The notes: a model not told the origin generated them from the sequence alone. A stretch of DNA of 64,000 nucleotides from Cytophagales bacterium (GCA_028279065.1 JANQSY010000049.1:1-64000), one strand, 5' to 3'; counted from the stretch's first letter, positions 7,765-16,294 are shown. Program-made: numbers and translations.

Positions 7765-8355
7765 GTGGAAGTAGCAGCACCATTTTCCCGGAAAGACAAG
7801 ATCATTCAGCAGGCAACCCTGCTATTCGACGATAAGGGATATTCCGCTGCCAGCATGAGGGATCTCGCAAAAGAAGTAGGGATAGAGGCGGGGAGCCTTT
7901 ACAGCCATTTTAAATCCAAAGAATCCATCCTTCAGAACATCTGCTTCAAAATGGCTACCGAGTATGTGGATTCCATCAGGCCGATACTCGATCTTCCTTT
8001 TAATTCTTCTGAAAAATTGACACTTGCAATTCAGAGTCATATAAGGGTTTTGACACAGGACCCACAAGCTTCAAGTGTCTTTCAACAGGACTGGAAAAAC
8101 CTGAGCCAACCCTACCTCAATGAATTCATCAAAATGAGGGAAGAATACGAGGAGGCATTCAGGCAAATCATAGCTGAAGGAATAAAAAATGGTGAATTTG
8201 GGATTGAGGATGAAAAATTTGTCCTCCTGACCATCCTGTCTTCAATCAATTGGACGAGTCGTTGGTATAAACCGGATGGAAAACTAAAACCAGATCAGAT
8301 CGCTAAGCGCTTATCTGATATTTTGATTAAAGGAATTTCAACTTCAAATAAATAG
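7765..8355 (+). CDS. TetR-family transcriptional regulator, probably of the paa genes
   Basis: The 196-residue protein has an N-terminal TetR DNA-binding domain: KIIQQATLLFDDKGYSAASM, then the recognition region LAKEVGIEAGSLYSHFKSKE at about residues 36-55. The rest is a helical ligand-binding domain. It is the first gene of a tight run with paaABCD (3 bases to paaA). In other bacteria TetR-type PaaR regulators respond to phenylacetyl-CoA; that effector is likely but not shown here. It starts at GTG; the next Met (residue 31) would remove the first helix. Confidence 0.88.
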   Translation: MEVAAPFSRKDKIIQQATLLFDDKGYSAASMRDLAKEVGIEAGSLYSHFKSKESILQNICFKMATEYVDSIRPILDLPFNSSEKLTLAIQSHIRVLTQDPQASSVFQQDWKNLSQPYLNEFIKMREEYEEAFRQIIAEGIKNGEFGIEDEKFVLLTILSSINWTSRWYKPDGKLKPDQIAKRLSDILIKGISTSNK

Positions 8356-8358
8356 CAT

Positions 8359-9345
8359 ATGTACGGAGGAGGAAACGTTTTTGAACCCATGAAAGTAAAG
8401 GAGCTGATCGATGAAGATCCGGTCCTTCTAAAAGAATTCGAGGCAAGGATAGATCGAGGGGAAAAGATTGAACCGACCGATTGGATGCCAGAGCTTTATC
8501 GAAAGCAACTAATCAGAATGATCGAACAGCATGCCCATTCAGAGATCATTGGTGCACTGCCAGAGGGAACCTGGATCACCAGAGCCCCAGGATTCAAAAG
8601 AAAGATGGCTCTCATGGCCAAGGTACAGGACGAGGTTGGTCATGCCCAGCTATTGTATAGTGCAGCAGAGACCCTTGGAAAGCCGAGGGAAAAGATGATC
8701 GACGACCTGATCAACGGAAAATCGAAATACTCAAACATCTTTAATTATCCGGCATTCACCTGGGCAGACTCATGTTTCATTTCATGGCTTGTAGATGCAG
8801 GTGCTATCGTGAACCAGTTGGCAAATGCAAAGGGAAGCTATGGTCCTTATGTCAGAGCTCTGGACAGGATCTGCAAGGAGGAATCATTTCACCTGAAGTA
8901 TGGCCATGACTGTGTAGCTACGCTTGCGGCGGGTTCCAAACAGCAAAGAGAATGGATGCAGGACGCCATCAATCGCTGGTGGGCTCCAATGATGATGTTC
9001 TTCGGGCCATCGGATAAGATCTCTGTGCACAGTGAGGTTTTGATCAAATGGAAGGTGAAAATGGCTTCCAACGATGCCATGAGAGAACAGTACCTGGATA
9101 TGTATGTACCCAAGATACTGGAACTCGGATTTACCATCCCGGATCCCAATCTGAGGCGGAATGAAGAGGAAGGAAAGTGGGAGATCACAGAACCCGATTG
9201 GGATGAATTCAAAAGAGTGATTAACGGAGACGGGCCTTGCAATAAAGAGCGACTAGCTGTCAGAAGAGTGGCAGAGGAGAGAGGTCGCTGGGTAAGGGAA
9301 GCCATCAACAGAAAGAGTGAAAATTATATAGTACCCTTAGCATAG
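8359..9345 (+). CDS. paaA: 1,2-phenylacetyl-CoA epoxidase catalytic subunit PaaA
   Basis: The 328-residue protein is the di-iron catalytic subunit of the phenylacetyl-CoA monooxygenase, which epoxidises the aromatic ring of phenylacetyl-CoA with O2. The ferritin-like metal motifs are visible: [28 protein letters not shown] (ExxH) and [13 protein letters not shown] (second ExxH). It is slightly longer than the Escherichia coli protein because of a short N-terminal extension. The start lies 3 bases after the TetR stop, and paaB follows after 5 bases. It needs PaaC as structural partner and PaaE for electrons. Confidence 0.97.
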   Translation: MYGGGNVFEPMKVKELIDEDPVLLKEFEARIDRGEKIEPTDWMPELYRKQLIRMIEQHAHSEIIGALPEGTWITRAPGFKRKMALMAKVQDEVGHAQLLYSAAETLGKPREKMIDDLINGKSKYSNIFNYPAFTWADSCFISWLVDAGAIVNQLANAKGSYGPYVRALDRICKEESFHLKYGHDCVATLAAGSKQQREWMQDAINRWWAPMMMFFGPSDKISVHSEVLIKWKVKMASNDAMREQYLDMYVPKILELGFTIPDPNLRRNEEEGKWEITEPDWDEFKRVINGDGPCNKERLAVRRVAEERGRWVREAINRKSENYIVPLA

Positions 9346-9350
9346 AACTT

Positions 9351-9956
9351 ATGGAATCATTAGACCCCAGGGTAAACAGAATGAAGATTGGAGGATTCGA
9401 TGGAGAACTCCACAAAGAGGCCATGGATCAGCTTGGAACCTATGAGGTTTTCCTTATTCCCAAAGACGGAAAGCCATTGGAAAGTGTAGGGCCGGTACAT
9501 GCTTCCGATGCCGAGATGGCATTTGTCTTCGCAAAGGAGGCTTTTAGTAGGAGGTTCGAATGTGTAGCTATGGCGGTTTGTCCTACAGCTTCAATATTCC
9601 CCTCCCCCGTTTCTGAAGCGGATATCAGCGCATACGACCTTGTAACCATCCCTGCAGAAACCGAGGGAGAAAACAGGCAGTACGAGGTATTCCACATGAA
9701 TAAAAGGGGTAAGTTCCACAAACATGTAGGAAGCGTGGAAGCCATCGGAGACATTGATGCCCTTTACAAGGGAAAGGATGAGTATGGAGTAGATAAGCCC
9801 AAGAATGTCTGGGTTGTCCCAACTGGAGATTTTCATTTCAACGCTGAAGAAGACTCTGACTTGTGGGCTACGCTCCCTGAAAAAAAATACCGCGATGCAA
9901 TCTTCTATAAGGCGGGTGAAAAGATCCAGAGATATAAAGAATCAGTAAACAGCTAA
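9351..9956 (+). CDS. paaB: Phenylacetyl-CoA epoxidase subunit PaaB, two-domain form
   Basis: PaaB is a small accessory subunit of the epoxidase, usually about 95 residues. This version has 201 residues and looks like two PaaB domains in tandem. The first reads YEVFLIPKDGKPLESVGPVH with AFSRRFECVAM downstream. The second reads YEVFHMNKRGKFHKHVGSVE and ends NVWVVPTGDF. Both align with the YEVF...G...VGS...R...WVV pattern of the family, and the second half keeps the more canonical WVV ending. It sits in its usual place between paaA and paaC. Confidence 0.92.
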   Translation: MESLDPRVNRMKIGGFDGELHKEAMDQLGTYEVFLIPKDGKPLESVGPVHASDAEMAFVFAKEAFSRRFECVAMAVCPTASIFPSPVSEADISAYDLVTIPAETEGENRQYEVFHMNKRGKFHKHVGSVEAIGDIDALYKGKDEYGVDKPKNVWVVPTGDFHFNAEEDSDLWATLPEKKYRDAIFYKAGEKIQRYKESVNS

Positions 9957-9958
9957 AC

Positions 9959-10714
9959 ATGGAAAATCAAGCTGCAAAAGAATTATTGTACAAAATGGCG
10001 GATGATGCTTTGATCATCGGCCACAGGAATTCTGAATGGACCGGAATAGGTCCAATGTTGGAGGAGGATATCTCCTTTTCCTCAATGGCACAGGATAAGA
10101 TAGGCCACTCATGGGCCCTTTTCAAGATCCTGAACAAGCTTGGCGAAAATGAACCGGATATAGTAGCATTCACAAGAAATGCCGAGCAATTCCACAATTG
10201 CCAAATGGTTGAATTCCCTATTGGCGAATACAACTTCAGCCTTGTAAGGCATTTTTTCTTTGACCTGGCTGAGTATCACCGGTATGAAATGCTGGAAGAC
10301 TCCAGCTTGGGAGACCTTGCCCAATTGGCCAGGAAGATCAAAGGAGAGATCAAATACCATGTTCTTCATGCGAAAACATGGATGAAAAACCTGGGAAATT
10401 CTACAGAGGAAGCGGTTTCCAGGCTGCAGGGATCGCTCAATGAGCTATACCCTATGGCCTTGGGAATGTTTGAGCCCTCCCCTTTCGAAGATCAGATAGT
10501 CTCTGATGGGATATTTGGCGGAGAGTCTGAGTTGATGTCAAAATGGAGATCCTCAGTAATGGAGATCATTGATCAAACTCAGCTTGAACTGAATATTGAC
10601 GGGGATTGGAACCCGCTTTATGGAGGTCGTTCGGGAGTACATACCGAGCACCTTCAACCCCTTCTTGATGAGATGTCTGAGGTGGTGAGAACGGATCCAG
10701 CTGCTGAATGGTAG
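9959..10714 (+). CDS. paaC: Phenylacetyl-CoA epoxidase structural subunit PaaC
   Basis: This 251-residue ferritin-like protein pairs with PaaA in the epoxidase core. It shows DDALIIGHRNSEWTG near the N-terminus, EEDISFSSMAQDKIGHSWAL and YHRYEMLEDSSLGDLAQLA. The length is close to E. coli PaaC. It begins 2 bases after paaB and overlaps paaD by 7 bases, so the subunits should be made together. Confidence 0.96.
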   Translation: MENQAAKELLYKMADDALIIGHRNSEWTGIGPMLEEDISFSSMAQDKIGHSWALFKILNKLGENEPDIVAFTRNAEQFHNCQMVEFPIGEYNFSLVRHFFFDLAEYHRYEMLEDSSLGDLAQLARKIKGEIKYHVLHAKTWMKNLGNSTEEAVSRLQGSLNELYPMALGMFEPSPFEDQIVSDGIFGGESELMSKWRSSVMEIIDQTQLELNIDGDWNPLYGGRSGVHTEHLQPLLDEMSEVVRTDPAAEW

Positions 10715-11202
10715 ATCCCGGAACCATAGACCCCAAAATATTGGACATCCTTCAGGAAGTAAAAGACCCTGAGATCCCTACCATTTCCCTGTTGGATCTC
10801 GGGGTCATTACCGAAGTTAGGATTGGCGAGAATGAACAGGTAAGGGTTGAAATGACCCCTACATTTGTCGGTTGTCCGGCAATGGATTACATGAAAAGGG
10901 ATGTAGAAAACAAACTGGAGCAGAATGGGTATTCAGACTTCGAAGTCAATGTTTCTCTGGAAAAGCCGTGGACAACCAATAACATCACCGAAAGGGGAAA
11001 AAAAGCTTTAAAAGAACATGGCCTGGCCCCTCCACCCCATTTGGAAAAAATTGTGGATATTGACATTTTAGAAAACGTTAAATGTCCATACTGTGAAAGC
11101 GATAACACAGAGCTTCAAACTCCATTCGGACCTACTTTGTGCAGGTCCATGCACTTCTGCCATTCCTGCAAACAAGCTTTCGAACAATTCAAACCCCTTT
11201 AG
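10708..11202 (+). CDS. paaD: Phenylacetyl-CoA epoxidase assembly protein PaaD
   Basis: The 164-residue protein has an N-terminal MIP18/DUF59-type domain (LDILQEVKDPEIPTISLLDLGVI, followed by TPTFVGCPAMDYM) and a C-terminal Cys-rich module (CPYC ... LCRSMHFCHSCKQAF). This matches PaaD, which is linked to Fe-S cluster assembly for the epoxidase. It overlaps paaC. The next open frame begins inside it, so the run may continue, but paaE does not follow; it lies at 15176 on the other strand. Confidence 0.94.
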   Translation: MVDPGTIDPKILDILQEVKDPEIPTISLLDLGVITEVRIGENEQVRVEMTPTFVGCPAMDYMKRDVENKLEQNGYSDFEVNVSLEKPWTTNNITERGKKALKEHGLAPPPHLEKIVDIDILENVKCPYCESDNTELQTPFGPTLCRSMHFCHSCKQAFEQFKPL

Positions 11203-11773
11203 GCTTCTTCTTTTTGGATTAAGCCTGATCCTTTGTTTTTCCTGCGAACAAAAGGATGATACTGAGGAGCTAGGCACATTGCAGAATTCCTTTGATAGCC
11301 TTTTCAATGAAAGAATGGCCGCTTGGGACAGTATGATGGTTGAAGATGACAGAAAGATCCGCTACATGGGAAGAATGCTTGATGAGATCGCCTATCAGAT
11401 CAGCTATGATGAAGTAAGGATGAATCAATTGAGAGCCCAGATCCAGGATCTTTCAGGGCTTAGATATAGAATGGATGAATTAAGCGAGATCGAAAAGATC
11501 GATCGATATGATGCTGCTACTGACTCGGTGATCCAGGGGCTCTTCTATTATGTTACTGAGACTCCCCAAGCCAGCGACCTTCCACTGGTTGCTGAATTGA
11601 TGACTGATATCCGGACCATGGACAATTTTGTTCTGCAACGCCGGAATGCATTCGACGATGCAACCATGGCCTTGAACGAATTGATAGAAAAAAACGAAAA
11701 GAAGATCAGATCCCTTGGAGGAAGGTATGCTGATGTAGAACCTTATCCAATGTTCCTTCTGTACCCGGGCTGA
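11093..11773 (+). CDS. Putative lipoprotein of unknown function; start uncertain
   Basis: The frame encodes a hydrophobic segment ending in a lipobox-like sequence (LSLILCFSC) and then about 175 residues of acidic, helical and probably coiled-coil sequence with no family I recognise. The only conventional upstream start is GTG at 11093, inside paaD, which would put 35 polar residues before the signal peptide. Between the paaD stop (11202) and the hydrophobic segment there is no ATG, GTG or TTG in frame. The true start is therefore a rare codon, or the lipoprotein signal is preceded by an odd extension. Confidence 0.6.
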   Translation: MKAITQSFKLHSDLLCAGPCTSAIPANKLSNNSNPFRLLLFGLSLILCFSCEQKDDTEELGTLQNSFDSLFNERMAAWDSMMVEDDRKIRYMGRMLDEIAYQISYDEVRMNQLRAQIQDLSGLRYRMDELSEIEKIDRYDAATDSVIQGLFYYVTETPQASDLPLVAELMTDIRTMDNFVLQRRNAFDDATMALNELIEKNEKKIRSLGGRYADVEPYPMFLLYPG

Positions 11774-11787
11774 TATGACATAACGCC

Positions 11788-13107
11788 TTGAATTTCAATA
11801 AGAAAGGCTGGTTTAAGAAATACCTGGAATTCAGGGAAAATAACCCGTTCGACCTAAATTTTCCCACTCAAAACATACATCTTCATGAGGGCTATTCTGA
11901 AGGTAAGGAGGAAGCGCTGTATGCTTTTCTCCAACCCACCGGCCTTCTATATGGATTTCCCCTGAGCCTTCCATTTCAGGATGTAGAGTTTCCAAATCAA
12001 AAATACTATGATGACAGTGATGTCGGAATGCTGGTTTTCCTGGAAAGCCTATATGCTTGCCTTCTGTTTGACCTCTCCAAGGAGGAAGAATCCGATAAAA
12101 ATGAAAGGGGAGTCTTCAGGGACCTAGTGATCCCAACGATAGATTACTTCCTTAGGGTCCACGATCCCTTTTTCAAACAAAGGGACAAACTTCAAAGGGT
12201 CTTTTCAAGGGGCGGTAAGGATGATCTTTTCATAAGATTTGAAAAGGTCCTAAAAAAAAGGATCCATATGGAAGAAGATGGTTCTGGAATGGCCCACTAT
12301 TTTTCGAACAGTCTCCTTCTTATAGATCTCTATTATGCCCTTGTCTGGCAACGAGATCAAAGAGAATTAGGCAAAAAGCCAGATTTTGACCAGATCAATG
12401 AACAGGTGATCTCCCTTCATCAAACCCTTTTGGAGATCGTCATTGCAGCGACTCATGCCAATCAGGAGATAGAAAAGGAGGAAAAAAAGATATTCGAGCA
12501 GATCCTTTTCTCTTCAGATCTGAGCAGGAAACAAACCAGGGACCTTAAAACCAGATTTAGGCAAGGCCTTAAGCTTTCAGACCTCCAGATAGGTGAGATA
12601 CCCTGGTTGATAAGACGTTTCTTTCTTGAAATGGCGATGATGACGGTACTGTCAGATGAGCTTTTCGAAGATTCAGAAGAGATCTTCATTGATGAATTGG
12701 CAAAGAAGCTTGAACTAAAAAAAGAGGACCTGGAGCAAAGCAAACTTGCGGTTGAAACCTTCCTTATGACCCATAAAAAATACCTTTCTCTCAGCAAAAG
12801 GAAGGCAGTCGTAGCAAAGGTTACTGCAAAATGGAAAGGCAGGGTAAGCAAGTTGATACTGAAAAACAAAGATCGTCTGGTCCAGGAGATGAATGAAAGC
12901 AAGGAGCTGTATGAGCTATTATTAAAATCTCAAAGTCAGCCTCTGACGAGTGAAGAAAAAGAAAAGGTAAGAGTGCAGTTAATGGATATATTAAAGACCA
13001 TCCCACCGATAGTCATCATTGCTCTTCCTGGTACATTCATTACCCTTCCGGTAATGCTTTCAGTACTTCCAAAGAATATGTTGCCCTCTTCCTTTCAAGG
13101 GGATTAG
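11788..13107 (+). CDS. LETM1-related protein with internal TerB-like domain
   Basis: The 439-residue protein ends in a short LETM1-like domain: ELYELLLKSQSQPLTSEEKE, then KTIPPIVIIALPGTFITLPV and LPKNMLPSSF, the signature seen in mitochondrial LETM1. Residues about 200-320 form an all-helical TerB-like stretch (EIVIAATHANQEIEKEEKKIF). Comparable proteins in Bacteroidota are annotated as LETM1-related biofilm-associated proteins. There is one hydrophobic stretch, within the LETM1 motif. The start is TTG at 11788. The gene ends 4 bases into the convergent gene. Function is unknown; a membrane or ion-related role is suggested only by the LETM1 motif. Confidence 0.8.
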   Translation: MNFNKKGWFKKYLEFRENNPFDLNFPTQNIHLHEGYSEGKEEALYAFLQPTGLLYGFPLSLPFQDVEFPNQKYYDDSDVGMLVFLESLYACLLFDLSKEEESDKNERGVFRDLVIPTIDYFLRVHDPFFKQRDKLQRVFSRGGKDDLFIRFEKVLKKRIHMEEDGSGMAHYFSNSLLLIDLYYALVWQRDQRELGKKPDFDQINEQVISLHQTLLEIVIAATHANQEIEKEEKKIFEQILFSSDLSRKQTRDLKTRFRQGLKLSDLQIGEIPWLIRRFFLEMAMMTVLSDELFEDSEEIFIDELAKKLELKKEDLEQSKLAVETFLMTHKKYLSLSKRKAVVAKVTAKWKGRVSKLILKNKDRLVQEMNESKELYELLLKSQSQPLTSEEKEKVRVQLMDILKTIPPIVIIALPGTFITLPVMLSVLPKNMLPSSFQGD

Positions 13108-14600
13108 GCTGCTGAGTAGGCGAGAGTTTTCTCCTCCATAAGACTCAAGGCCATTTCCCACATGGAATCATAAGAAAGGATCTCCATCTCACTGAAATGT
13201 TCTCCATTCTCAGGGAATTTCTTAAGCAGGTTGAAGATCTTATTGCCCTGTACTCTACTCTTCTCCGGATCGAAATCACAAGAATAGGCGATTTGGATCA
13301 GGCGGATGAAATACTGAGCCCTTCTGTTCGGGGATTTGGCAATTTGCCTTACAGTATATACCCTCAAAGCTTCCACCTTATTCACCATGCTATCGAAATC
13401 ACCAGATTGAAGTAACATTAAGAACTGTAGGCATAGGATGGATATGTTGTAGCCCTGCTTATCTTTTGAATATTCAGGGAAATAGTTAAGGAACTGGATC
13501 GACTGGTCTGTTTTAGCATTAACAGCGAACAAGGCAAAGTATTTGAAAAGCTCCCATCTCTCTTTGTAGAGCTTTGTAAGGAACTCGCTCTTTGGATCAT
13601 TTTCAACGGACTCAACGATCTGATTAGCTTTGGCAAAATCACCTAACCTCATTGCACACCTGAATTGATCTTCAAGCGCAACGAAATAGTTGATCGACCC
13701 TTTGATCTGTTTATGAAGGTTGTTCTCAATGTACTCCATACAGTCCTCATACCTTCCCATTCTTGCTAAGGCTGTGGCCTTGTCAAGAGCGATATCCCTT
13801 TCCTTGATAGCGAAGAAAACCTCGGGTTCCTTGAATTTCAATTCTTCGATCTCCTCGATCAATTCCAGGTACTTATCAAACTGATTGTTGAACTCAAACG
13901 CGAAACCTCGCACCTTATAATAGTTCTCAGCCAGAATAGGAGTCTTGTATTCATTAAAAAGGATCTTGATATGCTCCGCATTTTGAAGTACCAGATCCTT
14001 GTTCCTCACAATATTTCTCACAGATTTCTGAGCGAGGGTCTTGATCTTGAAATGAATACGAATAGCCTCCTGCTCTGCCTGATCGATCTTCTGGTATTTA
14101 GTGACTATTTGATCGTATTTTTCGAAATCTTTGATGTTCCCGAAGTAGGACATCTCGTTTCTAAGTATCCTGGCCGATTCCAAAACAAATGAGGTGAATC
14201 CATAAGCCTGGGCCGTTCTAAGGACTTTCTTGGCCAACCAGATCACATTTTCCTTTTGACCGAACCTCAAAAGAACCTTGATCTGAAACAAGGCCAACTG
14301 AGCCTTTACCTCCTCTCTTCTTTCCCTTGGATATTGGGGCTTATCAAAGTCAAGGTGGACTATATTCTTTAAAAGCTGGTCTTGAAATTTTGATTTAACC
14401 TGGAAGAAGTAGGGATAGTCAGGGCCTTTTCCGTAAAGTTCTTCAGCAGCATCAGCATTGGATTCAAATGCCCTTGATCCAAATCCCTCAAAGAGTTCCT
14501 GGAACTTGGGATTCTTCTTTCCATAGTCCGGATCCGAAAAAAGAACATCTGTCTTTAGTAGTTCAGAACTTAGTAAATCGATTATTTGATACAACTTCAT
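13104..14600 (-). CDS. Large helical-repeat protein of unknown function
   Basis: This 498-residue soluble protein has no signal peptide and is built almost entirely of amphipathic helices in a TPR-like pattern (for example KATALARMGRYEDCMEYIENN and CAMRLGDFAKANQIVESVEN). That suggests a protein-binding scaffold. No catalytic motif is visible. It is convergent with the LETM1-like gene, overlapping it by 4 bases, and its start faces a 570-base intergenic region. I do not recognise the family. Confidence 0.75.
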   Translation of the reverse strand: MKLYQIIDLLSSELLKTDVLFSDPDYGKKNPKFQELFEGFGSRAFESNADAAEELYGKGPDYPYFFQVKSKFQDQLLKNIVHLDFDKPQYPRERREEVKAQLALFQIKVLLRFGQKENVIWLAKKVLRTAQAYGFTSFVLESARILRNEMSYFGNIKDFEKYDQIVTKYQKIDQAEQEAIRIHFKIKTLAQKSVRNIVRNKDLVLQNAEHIKILFNEYKTPILAENYYKVRGFAFEFNNQFDKYLELIEEIEELKFKEPEVFFAIKERDIALDKATALARMGRYEDCMEYIENNLHKQIKGSINYFVALEDQFRCAMRLGDFAKANQIVESVENDPKSEFLTKLYKERWELFKYFALFAVNAKTDQSIQFLNYFPEYSKDKQGYNISILCLQFLMLLQSGDFDSMVNKVEALRVYTVRQIAKSPNRRAQYFIRLIQIAYSCDFDPEKSRVQGNKIFNLLKKFPENGEHFSEMEILSYDSMWEMALSLMEEKTLAYSAA

Positions 14601-14764
14601 AACAACAAAAACCTTCTTGGTATATCAAATAAGCTAATTCATCTTCATATATCAAAATTTTTCCCAAAAAATTACTGCTTAGTAATTGATGTTTTTCGTA
14701 CAAGGTTGAGAGATAAATCACACTTTTATTTGAATCAACAATAACAACTAAACGAAAATTTAAA

Positions 14765-14908
14765 ATGGGATTACTTGTTGCACTCTACTTAGCTCTTGGT
14801 ATTCAATTCGGAACCACAGTAATTGAGGTCAAAAACGAAAACGGCACAACTCCAAAACACGAAATCACTACCAAAGATAACAGGCCCGGAGACGGAGAAG
14901 GCTGGTAA
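14765..14908 (+). CDS. 47-residue peptide with hydrophobic N-terminus
   Basis: ATG at 14765 opens a 47-codon frame ending at TAA. The first 20 residues are hydrophobic (MGLLVALYLALGIQFGTTVI) and the rest polar, ending DGEGW. An upstream box TTTATTTG at 14725-14732 differs by one base from TAnnTTTG, and TTG at 14706 could be a -33 element. A hairpin with a short T-run lies 50 bases after the stop. It could be a small membrane peptide or a secreted signal peptide precursor. No homologue is known to me, and a chance frame is possible. Confidence 0.5.
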   Translation: MGLLVALYLALGIQFGTTVIEVKNENGTTPKHEITTKDNRPGDGEGW

Positions 14909-14948
14909 AAAATTATATCTGAGGGGTCAGGAAGCAGGGATTTAAGAA

Positions 14949-15055
14949 CAAAAAAAAACAACTGCTAAAGAGCAGTTGCTTTTCGAAAATAGTCACTAAA
15001 CCAAGAAGTGGGCAACCAATATTTGGTTACACCCAAACCGTAAAACGGTTTGAGG
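14949..15055 (-). ncRNA. Candidate small RNA between paaE and the helical-repeat gene
   Basis: On the minus strand a perfect -7 box TATATTTG (15067-15060) is followed about 7 bases later by a 5'-terminal hairpin CAAACCGT-TTT-ACGGTTTG (15052-15034), then a second hairpin AACCAA-ATA-TTGGTT (15028-15014). A strong terminator hairpin follows (14978-14959) with a 9-base T-run. Promoter, structured body and terminator together define an RNA of about 100 bases with no reading frame of note. No clear -33 element is visible. I do not recognise a known RNA family. Confidence 0.65.
14950..14978 (-). terminator. Intrinsic terminator of the candidate small RNA
   Basis: Read on the minus strand, CAACTGCT pairs with AGCAGTTG around a 4-base loop, followed by nine T residues. 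On the plus strand the same hairpin is followed only by CTTTT, so it could weakly stop the peptide-gene transcript as well. Confidence 0.9.
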
Positions 15056-15139
15056 ACGACAAATATAGAAAAATAATCGAATAGCGGTTGCCCTCTAAGA
15101 ATTAAGGTCGAGCACAAGCCTATTTAAATCAACAAAAGA

Positions 15140-15167
15140 CCTCGATGTTTCATCGAGGCTTTTTTTT
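15140..15167 (+). terminator. Intrinsic terminator facing paaE
   Basis: CCTCGATG at 15140-15147 pairs perfectly with CATCGAGG at 15151-15158, followed by C and eight T residues on the plus strand. It stops plus-strand transcripts just before they would run antisense into paaE. No plus-strand gene lies closer than the 47-residue peptide, so either that transcript reads this far or an unannotated plus-strand RNA ends here. A paired element GGGCAACC (15010) / GGTTGCCC (15086) would fold within such an RNA. Confidence 0.88.
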
Positions 15168-15175
15168 GCCCTTTT

Positions 15176-16294
15176 TTAGCCGATTTCAATTTTTACATCC
15201 GGCGTTACAGGATGCCCAACGCAGGTCAACACATAACCATCCTTGATCTCCTGTTCAGACAGTCCTTCACTTTCATCCAATTCAACCTTACCACTGATCA
15301 GTTTGCCCCTGCAGGCGGTACATAATCCACTTTGGCAAGAAAAAGGAAGATCAATATCGAGATCCAATGCTGTTTCAAGTATGGTCTTTTCAGGGGTGAC
15401 CTCAAAACTATGCTCCTCTCCATCGCAAAGCACGGTAACTTCATAGGTATCATGGCCAGATTCCTTTTGCTCTGCCTCTGTCTTATTCTGGAGCGGATTT
15501 TTTGATTTGGAAACAAAATTCTCCCTATGTATCCTTTTTTTATCGAGATCTCGATTCTCAAGGATATCAACCACCAGATCGATCATCGCAGTGGGACCAC
15601 ATAGGAAAAACTCATATGGATACCCATCCCTCATTTCCTGATCCAGGATCCCATTCATCATTTCGGGGCTGATCATTCCCGAATGGCCATTCCAACCTTC
15701 GGGGGCTGCATCCAGGATATATGTGATCTTCAATCTTTCAGAGAATTGATCTTCAAGAACTTTCAGCCTTTCACGAAAGATGATCGAATCCTGATTCCGG
15801 TTTGCATAGATCAGATTAACCATAGAGTCTGGTTCAAATTCAAGGGTTGATCTAAGGATCGACATCAATGGCGTGATCCCCGACCCTCCTCCGATCAAAA
15901 ATACCTGCCGCTTGTTTGAGGAATCAAAGTTGGTGGTGAAAACCCCAGAGGGTTCCATTAATTCAATACTCTCTCCTACTTTCAGATGATCGTTAAGGTA
16001 ATTCGAAACCTTACCTCCTTGAACCCGCTTGACGGTAACCGCCATTTTATCATGTAATCCATATACGGAGCAAAGCGAATAGGACCTTCGGATCTTCTCA
16101 CCATCGATGGGCAGTATAAGGGTTAGGAATTGTCCGGATTTATAAGGTATCGGTCCGGATTCAGGGTTTTCAAAGAAAATGGTAATGGTATCCCCGGTTT
16201 CCTTCTCGATCTTGGATACCTCCAGGTTATAATATTTAGGTCCGGAACCCCCTTCTTTTTTCGCGGATTTTGAACCAAAGATCTTGTTGAACAT
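15176..16294 (-). CDS. paaE: Phenylacetyl-CoA epoxidase reductase PaaE
   Basis: The 372-residue protein joins a ferredoxin-NADP reductase module to a C-terminal plant-type [2Fe-2S] ferredoxin. The flavin-binding RRSYSLCS motif and the nucleotide-binding GGGSGITPLMSILRS motif are at about residues 70-150. The cluster ligands are in CQSGLCTACRG with a distal Cys in VLTCVGHP. It passes electrons from NADPH to the PaaA di-iron centre. Unlike the usual paaABCDE order it is 4 kb from paaD and on the opposite strand, with its own promoter. Another oxygenase reductase is conceivable, but the fold order and the nearby paa genes favour PaaE. Confidence 0.93.
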   Translation of the reverse strand: MFNKIFGSKSAKKEGGSGPKYYNLEVSKIEKETGDTITIFFENPESGPIPYKSGQFLTLILPIDGEKIRRSYSLCSVYGLHDKMAVTVKRVQGGKVSNYLNDHLKVGESIELMEPSGVFTTNFDSSNKRQVFLIGGGSGITPLMSILRSTLEFEPDSMVNLIYANRNQDSIIFRERLKVLEDQFSERLKITYILDAAPEGWNGHSGMISPEMMNGILDQEMRDGYPYEFFLCGPTAMIDLVVDILENRDLDKKRIHRENFVSKSKNPLQNKTEAEQKESGHDTYEVTVLCDGEEHSFEVTPEKTILETALDLDIDLPFSCQSGLCTACRGKLISGKVELDESEGLSEQEIKDGYVLTCVGHPVTPDVKIEIG

